From Cristatella mucedo (lineage: Eukaryota; Bryozoa; Phylactolaemata; Cristatellidae): 64,000 bases of DNA. The DNA lies in assembly GCA_009760855.2 (NCBI GenBank), contig WPIO01000062.1, positions 840,001-904,000 on the forward strand, in the 5' to 3' direction. The position numbers were made by a program, and so were the translations under genes. The notes beneath the pieces were generated by a model. It was not told where the DNA came from. It saw only the letters and a list, made by a program, of their open reading frames with translations, and ran no database searches. Position 1 is the stretch's first letter. The number at the start of each line of letters is the position of its first letter. Of the stretch, positions 1-11,999 are shown one piece after another.

Positions 1-720
1 TGTGCATGATGAAACTATGTTCACAATACATGCTCCTAACCCTCATGCCGATGTAATCGCAATGCAAAATCTAGGCTTTTGCTTCCACGCCGATGACACG
101 CGAGCACATCTGTGCAGCTTTCATCCTCTTCCCGCCTAAAATCACTCAAAACTCTTCCAAAAACACTGCCGCGTTGTTTGCTGATTCTTCGGTGAATGTA
201 TCGCTGACATACGCACTCGAGTGGCAGCAAGATTTCTCTAATGAAACGATCAGTTCGCTAGTTATGGGAAAACCTAGTGTTACTCAGACATTGGTAAAAC
301 CTTTCCCCCCAAATGAGCTCTGCCAGCATATCTCCTGTAGCATCTGCGCGAAATCTGGGGGCCAGTTCCAAAGTGGCCTTTCACTAGATGACTACATCAG
401 CTCCGCCGTCAAGTCCTTCAACGTTCAGCTACGTAACATTGTAAAAATTTGGGCCTGCTTAGACAGGCTCGGGCCGGCTTAGACAGGGACAAAACACCTA
501 AGAACTTATTATATCCAGTCTCGAATTCACTAATTGCAAGTGTTTCGACCTATGCAAATAGGCGCTTGCAGTTGGTACAAAACGACGTCAAAATTGTTGC
601 GTTAGTCCATTTTCATCAAACAACAACTGCCTTCGCATCATTAGGAGGATTTGAAGGTTCTGTGTATCACTTTTAAGTCCCTTCATTCTCTTGCTTCCGA
701 TTGCCTATCAGAACTGCTCC
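1..720 (+). mobile_element. CR1/L2-type LINE fragment (family B), degenerate
   Basis: Conceptual translation in shifting frames shows the LINE reverse transcriptase Y/F-x-A-D-D box, read here as HADDT near 88-102. It is followed by the C-terminal stretch with MGKPS near 264-278 and LSLDDYISSAVKS near 380-418. The same blocks occur in order in the better copies at 38.3-39.1 and 51.0-51.7 kb. Many stops and frame changes mark it as a dead copy. It runs off the left edge. Confidence 0.75.
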
Positions 721-900
721 TTAATAATAATAATAATAATAATAATGTACTTGATAAAGCGCCCTCAGAGAACTTAATCTCTTTCTCGGCGCTTTACATT
801 TGCTGCAAAGGTAAATGCAATTAAATGGTAAGTAAAATCATGCTTGAAAAACAAACAAACTGAATAACATAGTTAGGGATGACATGCACAGGGGCAGCAT
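720..900 (-). mobile_element. LINE family B 3' end with (TAA)n tail
   Basis: A (TAA)n tract at about 722-746 is followed by the antisense 3' UTR found at 38.15-38.3 kb: the GATAAAGCGCCCTCAGAGAA block, then the tract rich in ATGC. The (TAA)n is the element's 3' terminal microsatellite read in reverse. Confidence 0.75.
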
Positions 901-939
901 GCAATCCTTGAATCAGGTGAGGCATCAAACCTTTGGATT

Positions 940-1265
940 TTCTGATTTAAGTTTTTTAGCTGTGCACCGTAGCAACCTCAAAACCTTGGAAGATCGAGCC
1001 TTTATTTCGTAGGTTCCCAGAGGCTGGAACTCACTTCCGAATGACATCGTGGTATACTCTGACTTATCGACATTTAAACAGAAGCTAAAACGCACTTGCT
1101 GGTGACAACAATTGCTGGGTCAGTGTGCATTGTCCTTTGCGTGCTTATGCTAGCTGACTGTATGCATGCTATCCCTAACCATGTTGACGTTTTACAGTAA
1201 ATATAAGGTATCTAGCAAGAGATTTAGTTCTCTGAGGCGCTATGAAATGTCTTATTTGTATTATT
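940..1265 (+). mobile_element. LINE 3' end fragment (family B/C)
   Basis: The + strand reads as NLKTLEDRAF followed by a degenerate WNSLP motif, then the hairpin-like 3' terminus AGAGATTTAGTTCTCTGAGG near 1207-1235. The terminus differs slightly from family B and matches the tails near 11.68 and 48.76 kb. Confidence 0.65.
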
Positions 1266-1399
1266 CCTTGTTGTTAATATCATTATAATTATCACGAACT
1301 AATTTTGAAGGTGTGATATTTCAACTCTAGGGTCACACTTGATTGACCATCTTGATTTATTAGGTTTTTCTTTGTATCGATAAGTTTCAGGAAGTTGGT

Positions 1400-1850
1400 G
1401 GCCGAACAAGAGTAATTATCGCCGATGCCGGCTACAACGGGGGTAAGTGAGTCAGACGCAGAGCAGGACTGAGAAAAGTCCAAAACTACGTAAAGTTGGT
1501 TGTCGTCGTCTAAGAAATTAATCCCACGACTACTTCTGGTTTGACATTAAAGGGAGAGAGCATAGACAGCGGAAAAGAGGGGGCATAAGACGGAACGTGG
1601 AGGTACTCCGAAATTTAAGCGCTCCCCGATGACCAAAAGCTATTTAAATCTGCACCCGCCACTCTCATCTGTCGATGTCTCTCTCACTGAGGTAGGACCT
1701 AACAACGTGTAGCACTGTGCCATTCTTAATTCCGAGAGGCATTTCAAAAGGATCGGGTGGTCAATTGTAACGAACGCTTCTGAGAGAACTATGGGAACTA
1801 CCATTGGGGCCCACGCCTGATCAGCGTTGATCACGTCATTGTAAACCCGT
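1400..1850 (-). mobile_element. LINE reverse transcriptase fragment (family D)
   Basis: The minus strand reads LSEAFVTIDHPILL (about 1740-1800), the typical 'LDLSAAFDTIDH' region of CR1/L2 reverse transcriptases. Further along is FSQSCSASDS (about 1450-1480), also present in the family D copy near 7.03 kb. The pieces are out of frame with each other, so the copy is non-functional. Confidence 0.6.
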
Positions 1851-1959
1851 AGACGCCAGTTTCTTCTGTATGATTAGTTGAAAATCTGTACTGTAACTTT
1901 CAATTAAGATTCGATGAGCTTGAGTAAGCGTTCAGTTGTTGAGCTTCCACACATTCAAG

Positions 1960-2720
1960 TGTATTGGATTAGAACATAGGTATCTCTGCTGTTTTTGCTC
2001 GACTTTTTTAGCAGCTTCTGATATTATCGATCACCACGTCCTTCTTGAGCGCCTCCCATCTCGCCTGGGCATCACTGGCATCGCTCTGCAATGGGTCAGG
2101 TCCTGTCTTAGTGGGAGACTCCAGAGTGTTTATGTGAACCGACAAAGATCATCCGAGGAACCCCTGAAATATGGGGTACCCAGGGCTCCATGCTTAGTCC
2201 AGTTCTGTTCACAGTTTAAACTCTCCCTCTTGCCGATGTGATTGTCAAGAACAATCTAGGCTGTCACTTTTATGCAGACGACACTCATTTGTACCTTTGC
2301 TTTGATCCCTCCTTACCCTCGAGCACGTCAAATTCTCTACACACCCTTCCTGCATGCATTGATGACATCCGCACATGAATGGTAAAACATTTTCTTAAAT
2401 TGAATAATAATAAAACCAACTTATTAGTTATAAGCAAACCAAGTATGATTCAGAAATTGGAAAGGCTAACGCTCAAAATCGGCTGAGCTAGCATATCTAT
2501 TATTGAATCTGCAAAAGATCTAGGTGTGATGTTCCAAATAAACCTTTCGTTAGACTACCAAATCAGCTCCACAATCAAGTCTGCTTACTTTCTGCTACAT
2601 ATGACATTTCTAAAATTCAGGTTTGTTTAGACAGTGATACCACATCTACATTGGTCTATGCATTTGTGAAATCCAGCCTTGACTTCTGTAACTCACTGTT
2701 TGCTGGCCTACCGGCCTAAG
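1960..2720 (+). mobile_element. LINE family B reverse transcriptase fragment
   Basis: The translation holds DIIDHHVLLERLPSRLGI, then a GVP(Q)GS-like region, FYADDTHLYL near 2265-2297 and DFCNSLFAGLP near 2680-2712. These are the RT palm motifs in the usual order, broken by stops and frameshifts. The copy is cut before the last third. Confidence 0.75.
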
Positions 2721-2880
2721 CACTTGGGCGCCATAGCTGGCGGACAGCGAGTCCCGAAATTTTCGTGGCATTTTCAAGCCTGCATTCAGTATTCGTTGCT
2801 TACTTTTATGTCGGCAGTAACTAAAGGACATCTGGCGGTAACGGACCTGTCTTTTGTCAGAGATTAAAACTCATCTATTA

Positions 2881-5800
2881 TGTTAGCTAATGTTCTGCAG
2901 CTGTATTTGATTAATGTGCGGAGGTCATTAATGGTGTCAAGAACAAGGGAAAACAAGGCGTGTGCAGCCGATGGCACTAATGTCACGACACTTAAGGTTC
3001 ATTGAATCGCGTGTGATTTTTTATGTCAAAACAGAAACACATTCCAGAGTGAAGTAAATGTGCATTTGATCGTACGTGTGGAAAGAGTTGTAGATGGGGT
3101 TGCTAAAGTAAAATTGTTTCAGAAAATGTTGGATTTAATCATGCTTACGGCCTATTCTGTGTACATGAGCTTGAAATTGAGCACGTAGGCTGGAAGACTC
3201 AAACTGTGCAAACGTATTGGATTGCATTTGATCTAATCAGCTATCAAAATTGATGTTAATTTAAATATCCCAGAATTATAGGATGGTGATTCCATGTGCA
3301 AATAACTGAAATAAAGTCAGATAAGCCAGAAATGATGCAAATACTGCATCATGGTGGGCGATAAATGACTGCTACCATTGCTTCCTATTCTTTAGTTGTA
3401 CAAAAAGTTACAGAGATTTAAATAATTGTAATAATCCTTTACTAGGGGCTGAGGAAGGCTAGAAATTGAAAGTAATGCTGGCGACAACGGCTGCTACTTC
3501 ATCCATTGGTTTCAACGATTCATCTTCTGGTTTCAACTATCACCTAGTAGTAAAATAGTTTAAAACTTCCTAGAGATCGTCGATGGTGAGCAGTTCATAT
3601 ATCCATGGACTAACTGGGTTGTGCTGAAGTTGACGAAGCCCGCCAGAGTTTTATCACGTAGCTGAATTTAGGCAAACTTGAAAGTGGTGCTGTTGTGGTC
3701 ATCTGATGAACGTGTTTTTAGGAACAGGACCCTGAAATTAGATTGGGTTGTCAAAAAGACTACAGCTAACAAGCTAATTTTGAGTGAAAGGGTCTCCAGG
3801 TTCTGAGTGATACTAGGTTTCCCCTTACTAGGTTGTTCTTACCGTAACTAAATTTGAAAGACTTATCTGCCACGAATCTCTGATGGATTTTGAGAATCTG
3901 ATGCTATGGAATGCAAAATATTGAATGCTAAAAGAACAGCCAAAATTTGTTGTCCGCTTTACCAGGAGGAACTGCTTTAGCCAGGTCATCTAGCCTGCCC
4001 TTGTGCACTCGCATGATGATACTTACTTGCGCGCACGTAGTGGATGTCCTTCTCTTTGGTTTAAATACTTCCGGCAACCGCTCCTTGTGCTCTATCCGCT
4101 CCACGATTTTTTCACGATGGTCGTGCATAACTATCTACCGCATCTTTCATTGTGTTCTATGAACTCAATTGCGCTCAAATTACACCAACACTGGGCAGCT
4201 TTGTCCACTAGGCCTCTTAGTTATTCGAATTTCCTCATATTTCGACATTATTCTCACTTTCTTTATTTGCATGATTTGTTGGTGCAAATTTTCGTAGCAA
4301 CTCGTTGCAGTCCGAAAACTGCTAAGATGCTTAGTGCACAGATAACGCGACAGCTACGAGCGGCCTGACAGTTTAACGAAGTTGACAACGATACTCGCAC
4401 CGATTTTGTTGAATCCGGTCTTAGCTTACTAACAAGTTCTCTCATAAGCACTATGTACTCGTTACTGCCAAAGCCTCTGCGTGACCGATTCTTTGTGATT
4501 GTGATGACAGACGAAGTCGGCTGACAGCAGCAAAAGTGAGAACAGTCATGGCAGCAGTTATAATCTCTGATATTTTGTAATTTGTTTGACCGTGGTCTAT
4601 TTAGGACACCAAGCGTTCTACTAATTATTAAATAACCTCAGGCTACGCAGTCCAAAGTTGAAAAGGGTCCCTTCGTGATACTAGATTATTTTATTGTTTT
4701 TTATTTGAAGATATATTCGTAATGACGATGTGAATTGATTCACGGAGTATTTCTAAGAAGTCCTTGAGGACTCGCAGGCTTGCGTATTGAAGAGCCCAAA
4801 CTTCGGGGTTGTTGCCCACCTACGCGAGGAATCCGGAGACTTCGGATGCATTCGGCTGCTATTCAGCTTTGAGCGAATGAAAAAATGGGTTCATTGGATG
4901 CGGCACTTCTTAAGTGCATCAGAAAAGGGGCAGGTAGAAGCATTTTCACGATGTAGCTTTTCGAGGTGGGCTTTTTTTAAGCAGACTGTCCCTTAAGGCA
5001 CTTGCTCCTCCGAATTCGGCTTCCCCCTTCGAGAGCCGGAACAACCTGGCCAGGCTGCGGCCGGAAGGCAGTTTCGAAACGCGATTAGAGAACGACGTGC
5101 TTATGTGACGCCATCGACTGGCGGCGAAAGACGGCGCATGACTAACGAAGTCCTCTCACTCCTGCTGGGGACTTTTTTTCAAGTGAGCGCACACTTAGCC
5201 CTGAGAGCGCTTTTCACTTGTGGCTCGCTCCAGAGCTCCGGCTTCTAGATAGGAGCCCTCCCACGCCGCCTTTCCGCCCCCGCCCGCCCGCCCGCCCGCT
5301 CGTCCCCGAAGTGAATGTCTGTCCCTAGAATAAAAGGAAGCCTTTCATCTTATCGGGAGCACTTCAGCAGGGAAAATTATTTTGGGGAAACCCCTTCTTG
5401 AAGGACCAATCGCCAGTGCATTCATCTTGCGAAAGCAACCGGATGTGTTGTGCTGCCTCAGCCTGGTATAGACTATGCGTTCCACGCCTGCTGCTCGTTC
5501 GCAGTGATCAGCCCCTGCATCACTTTAGCGCTTCCAACATGCTCCTCTTCTTAAATCGAGTGACAGCCACCAATCACCGCGCGGAGGTGAGGGCAGTCAA
5601 AGCTAGTCTACTAAAAGAGAGACGCTAGTGTGCGGCGCAATAGTCCATAGCGACAGCCGCTGTCCTAGTCCGTCGCTTGCTTTCGCGGTTGCTCAGATTT
5701 TAAGCGGACCAGGAGCAACCGTGGTACCATCTGCGCCTACTTGGCGGGCACAGCCACACGTGCGGGAGTTCTCAAAGTCCGTATTTGCCAGTCTCAATGC

Positions 5801-6470
5801 AAATGTTAGAAACATATCGATCAAAAGTCGGAGCCTTAATCCTTATCCGCTCCTTACAGCAGCAAACAGCATTCTTTCTTGCGAAGCTTTCTTGATGATT
5901 ATAATAATAATAATAATAAGAAGAAGAAGAAGAGTCCTTATAAAAATAATTTTTTAATATCACCCTGGGAGAAATCAATCTATATTCAAGGGTTTTAAGA
6001 ATTCGCTCAAAGAAAAGCAATAACTAAGAGGATGACAGGCATGCGAACATGAAGGCGCTCAGTTTTGCTGGTCATTGGGACCCCTGGCAATTAACTTGCT
6101 GCGAAACGTCCAAAGCCAATATCTCAAGCCACGCAAAAAAAAAGAAAGGTACGCTGAGGCTCAGCGAAAGCTTGGCGGGACACATTCTTCGTCGTCAACT
6201 GAGACTTAAATTAAGCACAGTCAATGCATGTGGTGGCAAAAGCGGGAAGCGAGTGTCATACTTTTGCTGCACACGAGCTAAAGGCCCGAAAACCGTAAAT
6301 ATTTCAATTTAGTGCGAGATACGGCAAGCCGACTGAAACCCAAGGAGTGGCTGGTTTGAGGGCAGAGTTGAGGAGCATGGCGGTCGGATAGGCATGCTGG
6401 CGCGAAGGTGCGGAGCGACCTTTAGGCCAGAGAGATCGTCTGGAATTTGGTTCAGTGTTTAGTGCTGCGC
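2881..6470. other. No gene recognised (2.9-6.5 kb)
   Basis: This is moderately AT-rich DNA up to about 5.0 kb and GC-rich from 5.02 to 5.8 kb. Open frames here are short and match nothing I recognise. A short (CCCG)n run lies at about 5276-5302 and an (ATA)n/(AAG)n tract at about 5898-5935. No splice-bounded coding exon could be defended. Confidence 0.5.
5898..5935. repeat. (ATA)n-(AGA)n microsatellite
   Basis: Uninterrupted trinucleotide runs of ATA are followed directly by AGA/AAG units. Confidence 0.9.
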
Positions 6471-6620
6471 CAGTGAAGCTCACAGACAGATCTGGTGGGA
6501 TATGCCAATGATGACAGACTGGAAGAGTCGCTTGAATTGATCACCCAGTGAAGCTCACAGACAGATCTGGTGGGATATGCCAATGATGACAGACTGGAAG
6601 AGTCGCTTGAATTGATCACC
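6471..6620. repeat. Exact 75-bp tandem duplication
   Basis: Two identical 75-bp units (6471-6545 and 6546-6620) both begin CAGTGAAGCTCACAGACAGA and end TTGATCACC. The lack of any mismatch implies a recent duplication. The unit sits at the edge of an antisense LINE fragment. Confidence 0.95.
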
Positions 6621-6639
6621 AATTGCAGACGATTAAGTT

Positions 6640-7080
6640 TACGTAACCCAAGTCCTGAATAAAGGTAATTACAGTGATCTAGACGCCATATTGAAAACGC
6701 TTTAACTATTTTGGCCGCTGTACTCTTGCCTAAGCAGACCGTAATTTTATCAGTGTTCTTTTTTACTGAAAGTAGGCCAACTTGTCCGTGGAGACAATAT
6801 GCTCATCGACTGACAAATCATTTTGGAACAGCACATACAGATTACGGGAAGACGTCGCGGGAGTGAGGCTAGATGAATCTGTGTTGATGAGATTGTCCAA
6901 CTCCAGGCTGACAATAAGCTTAGCCGTAGCTCTTAGGTCAGTCTTACTGTCATTAGGCTTCAGGGAGTTAATGGCTAGCCAAGTGCGAATTTCGTCGATG
7001 CAATGGAGGGAGACAACTGAGTCGGAGGCAGAGCAAGGCTGGGAAAGTTTAAAACCTAGGTGGGTCTCTGTATAATCGGC
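6640..7080 (-). mobile_element. LINE fragment (family D)
   Basis: The minus-strand translation gives FKLSQPCSASDS, CIDEIRTWLA and LKPNDSKTDL, then FQNDLS further 3'. This is the region just after the YADD box in CR1/L2 elements. Frame breaks make it a relic. Confidence 0.7.
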
Positions 7081-7139
7081 ATAGACATTACAGCAAGCAT
7101 TTTCCGTGGAGCTGAGATATAATCCTTAGGTCTTAACTC

Positions 7140-7310
7140 GGAGTTTAGGTGCTCGCACTTCCCAGCCCAGGTCGTGGGTTCGAGTCCTTCAGTGGGCAAT
7201 CCTCTACTGCCCCACTGAAAGTGGGTGCGATAGCTAGCTAATTAAGCTCCGCTGCCACAATATTAATGAGGCTATTAAATCAGGCGACCTTTTATGACTA
7301 AGAAAGGCTG
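7140..7310 (+). mobile_element. tRNA-derived SINE, copy 1
   Basis: It carries a pol III box B (GGTTCGAGTCC-like, near 7167-7182), then the family-specific body with CAGTGGGCAATCCT, a GATAGC block and the 3' block AATGAGGCTATTAAATCAG. It matches the copies at 16.9, 26.9, 30.7, 37.3 and 60.4 kb but is more diverged. Confidence 0.75.
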
Positions 7311-7349
7311 AAAATGAAGCTGCTTGGAATCTGTGGGTTTTAGCATCGT

Positions 7350-7640
7350 TAAATTAATTGTTTGCAACGCTACTCAGAATGAAGCCGACAGACTTGACTT
7401 CGTAGCTGTAGTCATCTAGATAAAGGTCATTTTTGGAGACGACGCCGAAATTTCGGGCAGAGACTGCAGGAAATATGCTGGTCGAGCCCATTTCAAGGCC
7501 CAGTTTTTAAAATTCTGAACAAAAATTTGCTTATTCGCCAATAATAAGCTAGCTTTATCGGACTTAATTTGAGAGGGTTGGATACCATTCAAGTGCAAAT
7601 GTCAGAAATGCATGCAGGAAGGGATCTAAGAGAGTTTCGC
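7350..7640 (-). mobile_element. LINE fragment
   Basis: The segment matches, block by block, the antisense region of family B/D copies between 14.85 and 15.07 kb: the DDY block, the F(Q)xD(L) block and the upstream LNxxKTxL block. It is heavily degraded. Confidence 0.55.
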
Positions 7641-9865
7641 AAATTTCAGTAATACCTGTAAGAAGAGATGTAAGAGAGTTTCGTGGTGCTTGAAAGCAAG
7701 GAATATTCAAAGCATGAATATAGCTATTTGTAATCTGAATAGAAATGAAAGATTAAGATGAACCTGGCAATCACATTGGCATGAGGAACAGTATAAATGA
7801 ATTTTGGACAGTAGGGGGCCCCCAAAATGGACTACTGGTGCAATATATTCTCCTTCGACTGTTCGCTGCATGACTGTTGCTGACACCTATGGCGTAGCTG
7901 CCGCATCATTCTCCTTCTGTCAGAGATTAACTCGCTACCTATCGAGCGTGGAATCGACTGCAAGATCCTCCCTCTGGCTGACTGGTTCCGTACCTAGTTT
8001 CCACCTAGTTCCGTACCTAGTTTCCACCTAGTTCCGTACCTAGTTTCCGTCTCGCCGACCTTCTTGCTCCTCCTGTGTACTCTCGCACCGCCCGCTCCTC
8101 GGCTGCTGCCAGCCCCTCTCGCGCTTGCTCAGCTCGCACTGAGTTGACTTTGGGTGATCGGGCCTCCAGTTTTCTTGCAAAGATAGTCTCAGAGCTCGCT
8201 CCTGGCTTCTATTGCAGCGCGCAGTGCGTTTGAATGATGCCGCCAATCTCGGCATCTCTTTCGCCTTCCCTGCGCTCCAGTGAACCAATTTTGTATTCCA
8301 GTGTACCTCTCGTGCTTACTCGTGCACGGCTCCAATGGATCTTTCAAGCCAGGCGCTACAATAACCAGCGACCCTAATTAATTTCTCGTGCTCCGTCGTG
8401 CTTCTCTTTCATGCATAGAGTCAATCCATCTCTCGGAGCGAGTTTCAAAGCGTCTGGATTGAGATTGTAACCTCGTAAGGCACTGTACATTCGAACCAGT
8501 GCCAATGGTATTATTAGATTATTATGAGATCCTCAGGCATCAATGGCTGAGCGAGTTAAGCCACTAGCTTCTTCAAGAAAGTGTCGGGCTTCAAAATGAA
8601 CGCGCAGGAGCGTGAAGGAAATCCCCTGGAGCTCGATGGTGAGCGAGTGCTGCTTCTTCATGTGAGCATATTCTTGACTCGGCTCCAATTGATTCGTCTG
8701 GCCATTTGCGTTTCGCTAGCTGAGGTTCTTTAATGTCTCAAAGTAAGTGTGAAAATAAGGCTGGACGATTGATGAGCGAACAACCCAGTGGAAATTGGCG
8801 CTTCGTAGCTGCTGATCTCGAATCTTCGCACGGAGACAAACGAGGAAGAGAAGGAGCTGAACAGAACAATAAGAGGTGTGCCATTCGGCAGTGGAGATGG
8901 ATAAGATAATGGCCAGCAAATATCACCCAATCTACCTCACGGTGGCGCAGAGCTCGAGCCGCTCGTCGGCCATTGCGTCACAGCTGGAACTCTTCCAAAG
9001 GAAACGCATGCCTCATCTGACTTCCCCCCGTGTCTCTCTCTCTCTCTCATTAAAATCAGTGTTTAGAATTTTTTGCGACTATATCCTGCAGTACCTACTC
9101 ATTTACTCGTACTAGTCACAGTCACTAGTGCCACACGCAAGCTGCGCTCAGAATCACGCTCACAGAGAACGCACGAGCAGGCCCACTCTTGGGCACACGA
9201 GTGGGCAGCGGACGAACATAAGAGCCTCTTTGCCGTTGCGAGCCCAGAATCGGCGGGGCGGCTCCTTCGGGTAAGCTGCTTGGCCCCCCTCCTCCGGGCC
9301 GTTTACTTCCTTGTCCTTTCATCTTCCTTGTCATGTTCCATTCATTTTTTTCTTGTCCTTTCGTATCTCAAGAGTTGAACAACAGACACAGAACTCTTTG
9401 CTCGGCTAAATTGCAGGAGCTTTTTGCACTTTTTTTGTCAGCTCCCGAACACGTGCGTGTTCACTTCCTTACACATTTTAACTCTTCATGAATTCTCACC
9501 AACTTTGTTATAGCCAATGTTTTACGGTTTTCATTGTTTTTTCTCACGGTCAATATAGGAGTTGCGAATAGCGGCAAAGCAGCGTGGTTCAAAGAACTGA
9601 CTTTTTCTCGGCATATCGGCAATTTATTGACCTAAGTATTCAAAAACCTACGTCATATGTAGACAGATTTTCTACATATTCAAGCCTCACTCTATTGGAG
9701 CGGCTATTTCGTTCATACAAATTCAGAGTTATTGAATCTGACCATGGAACATAGATTGATTTTGTTGCTTCTTCTTCTGTAAATATTAGTGTTCAGCGTA
9801 GTTTTTCTCTAGCCAGGACAAACGGGTTGTATTAGCTGCTAAGTTCTCAACGGAAATAATTCGAT
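7640..9865. other. No gene recognised (7.6-9.9 kb)
   Basis: The middle part (8.04-9.38 kb) is GC-richer and gives several overlapping short frames on both strands, none with a recognisable domain or splice-bounded structure. A short 23-bp tandem repeat lies at 7985-8050. Confidence 0.5.
7985..8050. repeat. 23-bp tandem repeat, about 2.8 copies
   Basis: The unit TTCCGTACCTAGTTTCCACC plus TAG repeats almost perfectly, with the last copy partial. Confidence 0.9.
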
Positions 9866-9869
9866 GAAC

Positions 9870-10296
9870 TTGGCCTGTCAGCATATCTCCTGTTGAATCT
9901 GCAGAAAATCTACATATCATGTTCCAAATAGACCTATCGTTAGACGACTAAATCAGCTCCACAATCAAGTCTGCTTACTTTCAGCTACATAGCATTTCTA
10001 AAATTCTGGCTTGTTAAGACACGGGTACCACATCTACATTGCTCTATGCATTTGTGACATCCAACCTTGACTTCTGTAACTCACCGTGTGCTGGCGTACC
10101 GGCCTAAGCACTCGGGCGCTATAGCTGGTGCATATCTCTGCAGCTAGGCTTAACAGTCGTGAGTGTTGCAGTTGCCAAATCACATTACTTCTCACCGACC
10201 TGCACTGGCTCAAAGTCAGGCAACGCATCGACTTCAACGTTTCGTCACTCACTTTTAGGTCTCTTTATTTTTTGGCTCCAGCCTACCTATCAGATG
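9870..10296 (+). mobile_element. LINE family B fragment
   Basis: The + strand carries the SISPVES-like block, DFCNSP(C)AG and LLTDLHWLKV, then a 'LFIFWLQPTYQ' block that is the out-of-frame equivalent of SLHSMAPAYL. It is interrupted at about 10296 by the 3' end of an antisense family A element. Confidence 0.75.
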
Positions 10297-10297
10297 T

Positions 10298-11113
10298 ATT
10301 TAATGCAATGTATCTCCGTCTGTAACTCCACAAAGCCATAAAGACTACTTGGATGTTACATAGGAGAATTTTGTATAGCGAACTCACAGTCTAAGCGGCT
10401 TTCGGTACGCATTCGGTTGCCAACAGACTTCGTCTCACGCACCAATGAGAAAGTGAGAAGCATAGCAGAGTCAGGAGAGCAGTTGAGGTAGTGAGTAACA
10501 TGGAAGTAGCAGCTCAGGACTGCTGAAAAACGATGAGCCATAGTCGGCAGTAGGAGAGTAGTTGTCGTTGCGTAAGAGTTGTAGAAACGAGTTCCACAGT
10601 CTAGGACCTGCAGAGTTAAAGCTTCTGTCACCAACGGTCTTTAAGCGGAGGAATGGAGCAGCTAATTTATTGTCCATACAGGACCTGAGGATGCGAAAAG
10701 GCTGAAACTGGTGAGCAGTTCAGCTAGGTACGAAGGAGCCAAGCCGTGGCGGGCCTTGTGGGTCAGAGTAAGAACTTTACTCTGTATCCGTTGCTCAACC
10801 GGCATTCGCCCTAGCTCTTTTAGCAAAGGAGACACGTGCTCGAACCTCTGGGACTTGAAGACTAGCCTTGCAGCAATATTCATAGTCAGTTGCAGTGGCC
10901 TGGTTGCTTTCTTTGGTAGCCCAGCCAAACGGGAATTACAATAATCAAGCCGAGACAGAACTAAGGAGCTAGATAAATTTTTGCAAGCCACTGTGGAAGA
11001 CAGCTCCTAATCTTGGATAGGGATCGGATGTGATGGCTAGCTGTAGAAATAGTCTTCTTAATGAAGCTTTTAAAATTGTGGCAGCTGTCGAAAACGACAC
11101 CTAAATTGTGACA
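10298..11113 (-). mobile_element. LINE family A, 3' half
   Basis: The minus strand reproduces the C-terminal third of the 22.2-24.5 kb element: CHNFKSFIKKT, SHHIRSLSKIRSCLPQW, LVLSRLDYCNSRLAGLPKKA, FKSQRFEHVSPLLKELG, KARHGLAPSYLAELL and RLWNS. The 3' UTR ends in an antisense ATACATTACAT-like tail near 10300. A few frame breaks make it inactive, and it is 5'-truncated. Confidence 0.85.
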
Positions 11114-11577
11114 GCTGTCTAAAACGTCTATAGAGCGTTCGTTCTCCTGGAATGCCATACAATTTGTATTACTAATTCTATTAACATAATTATCATTGCA
11201 TTTAATCCACACAAAAATAGACCAGTCCAAGCACATTTTTGGGATAGATATTAATACAGACAACTCATTTTGACCATAATTCTCACATGTAACCATAATA
11301 TGTCTTTTACAAAGCTACCTCTACTTCCAAGTGATAATCACAATAACTTTTAGAATATAAAAATTATTTCTCCAGCATTACGCAAACAAAAATATAAAAG
11401 TTATTTCTCCAGCATTACGCAAACAAACTATTAAGTGAGCCACATTTCATGAAGCAATGTCAATCCGGTGCTCAATCTTACTGGTTGTTAGTGAATGCTG
11501 AAGCGTCACGAATGTGAAGTGAACTACGTTTTTCATTCAGCTGAGACCATGAGCGAAAACTGATCGTTCAAGACGAG
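11114..11577. other. No gene; short tandem duplication
   Basis: AT-rich DNA without a recognisable gene. It includes a two-copy repeat (see 11357-11428). Confidence 0.5.
11357..11428. repeat. Two-copy tandem repeat (about 36 bp)
   Basis: The block TTATTTCTCCAGCATTACGC plus AAACAAA occurs twice in succession with one or two differences. Confidence 0.85.
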
Positions 11578-11720
11578 CTGGGTTGGTCCAGCGGTTAAGG
11601 TGCTCGCCCCGACTAAGGTCTGGCTGAGGTCGTGGGCTCGAGCCCTGAGGCATATGTGAAGCGCCTGAATAGAGATTTAGTTCTCTTTGGGCGCTATACA
11701 AATGAATCATATATATATAT
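11578..11720 (+). mobile_element. tRNA-derived SINE with a LINE-like 3' tail
   Basis: A tRNA-like head has box A (GGTTGGTCCAGCGG region) and box B (GGGCTCGAGCCCT). It is followed by the tail AGAGATTTAGTTCTCTTTGG and GCGCTATACAAATG, then (TA)n. That tail is the 3' terminus of LINE copies at 1.21-1.25 and 48.75-48.79 kb. Sharing a 3' end with a LINE is how many SINEs borrow the LINE reverse transcriptase. Confidence 0.75.
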
Positions 11721-11999
11721 AAGACAGCAACAATTTTTGAATACGCTTTTCACCACTAACGGAAGAAAAATGTGGGTTTATGCACATCCGTAAAATGCAT
11801 GCCCTTCGTTTGTTAGCAAATGTGTTCTGTTTTTGTTTTAATCAAATGTAAGTCCTTTTGATGGTATGTAAACGAGAATTAATGTACTGAATGCATTTTT
11901 CCACACGTGCCGGCATTAACTTAATGTCCTAAAGCTTGGATAAAGTATGTTACCTTTGATCTGATGATTTTAATAACTATAATACACTTGATAAAGCGC

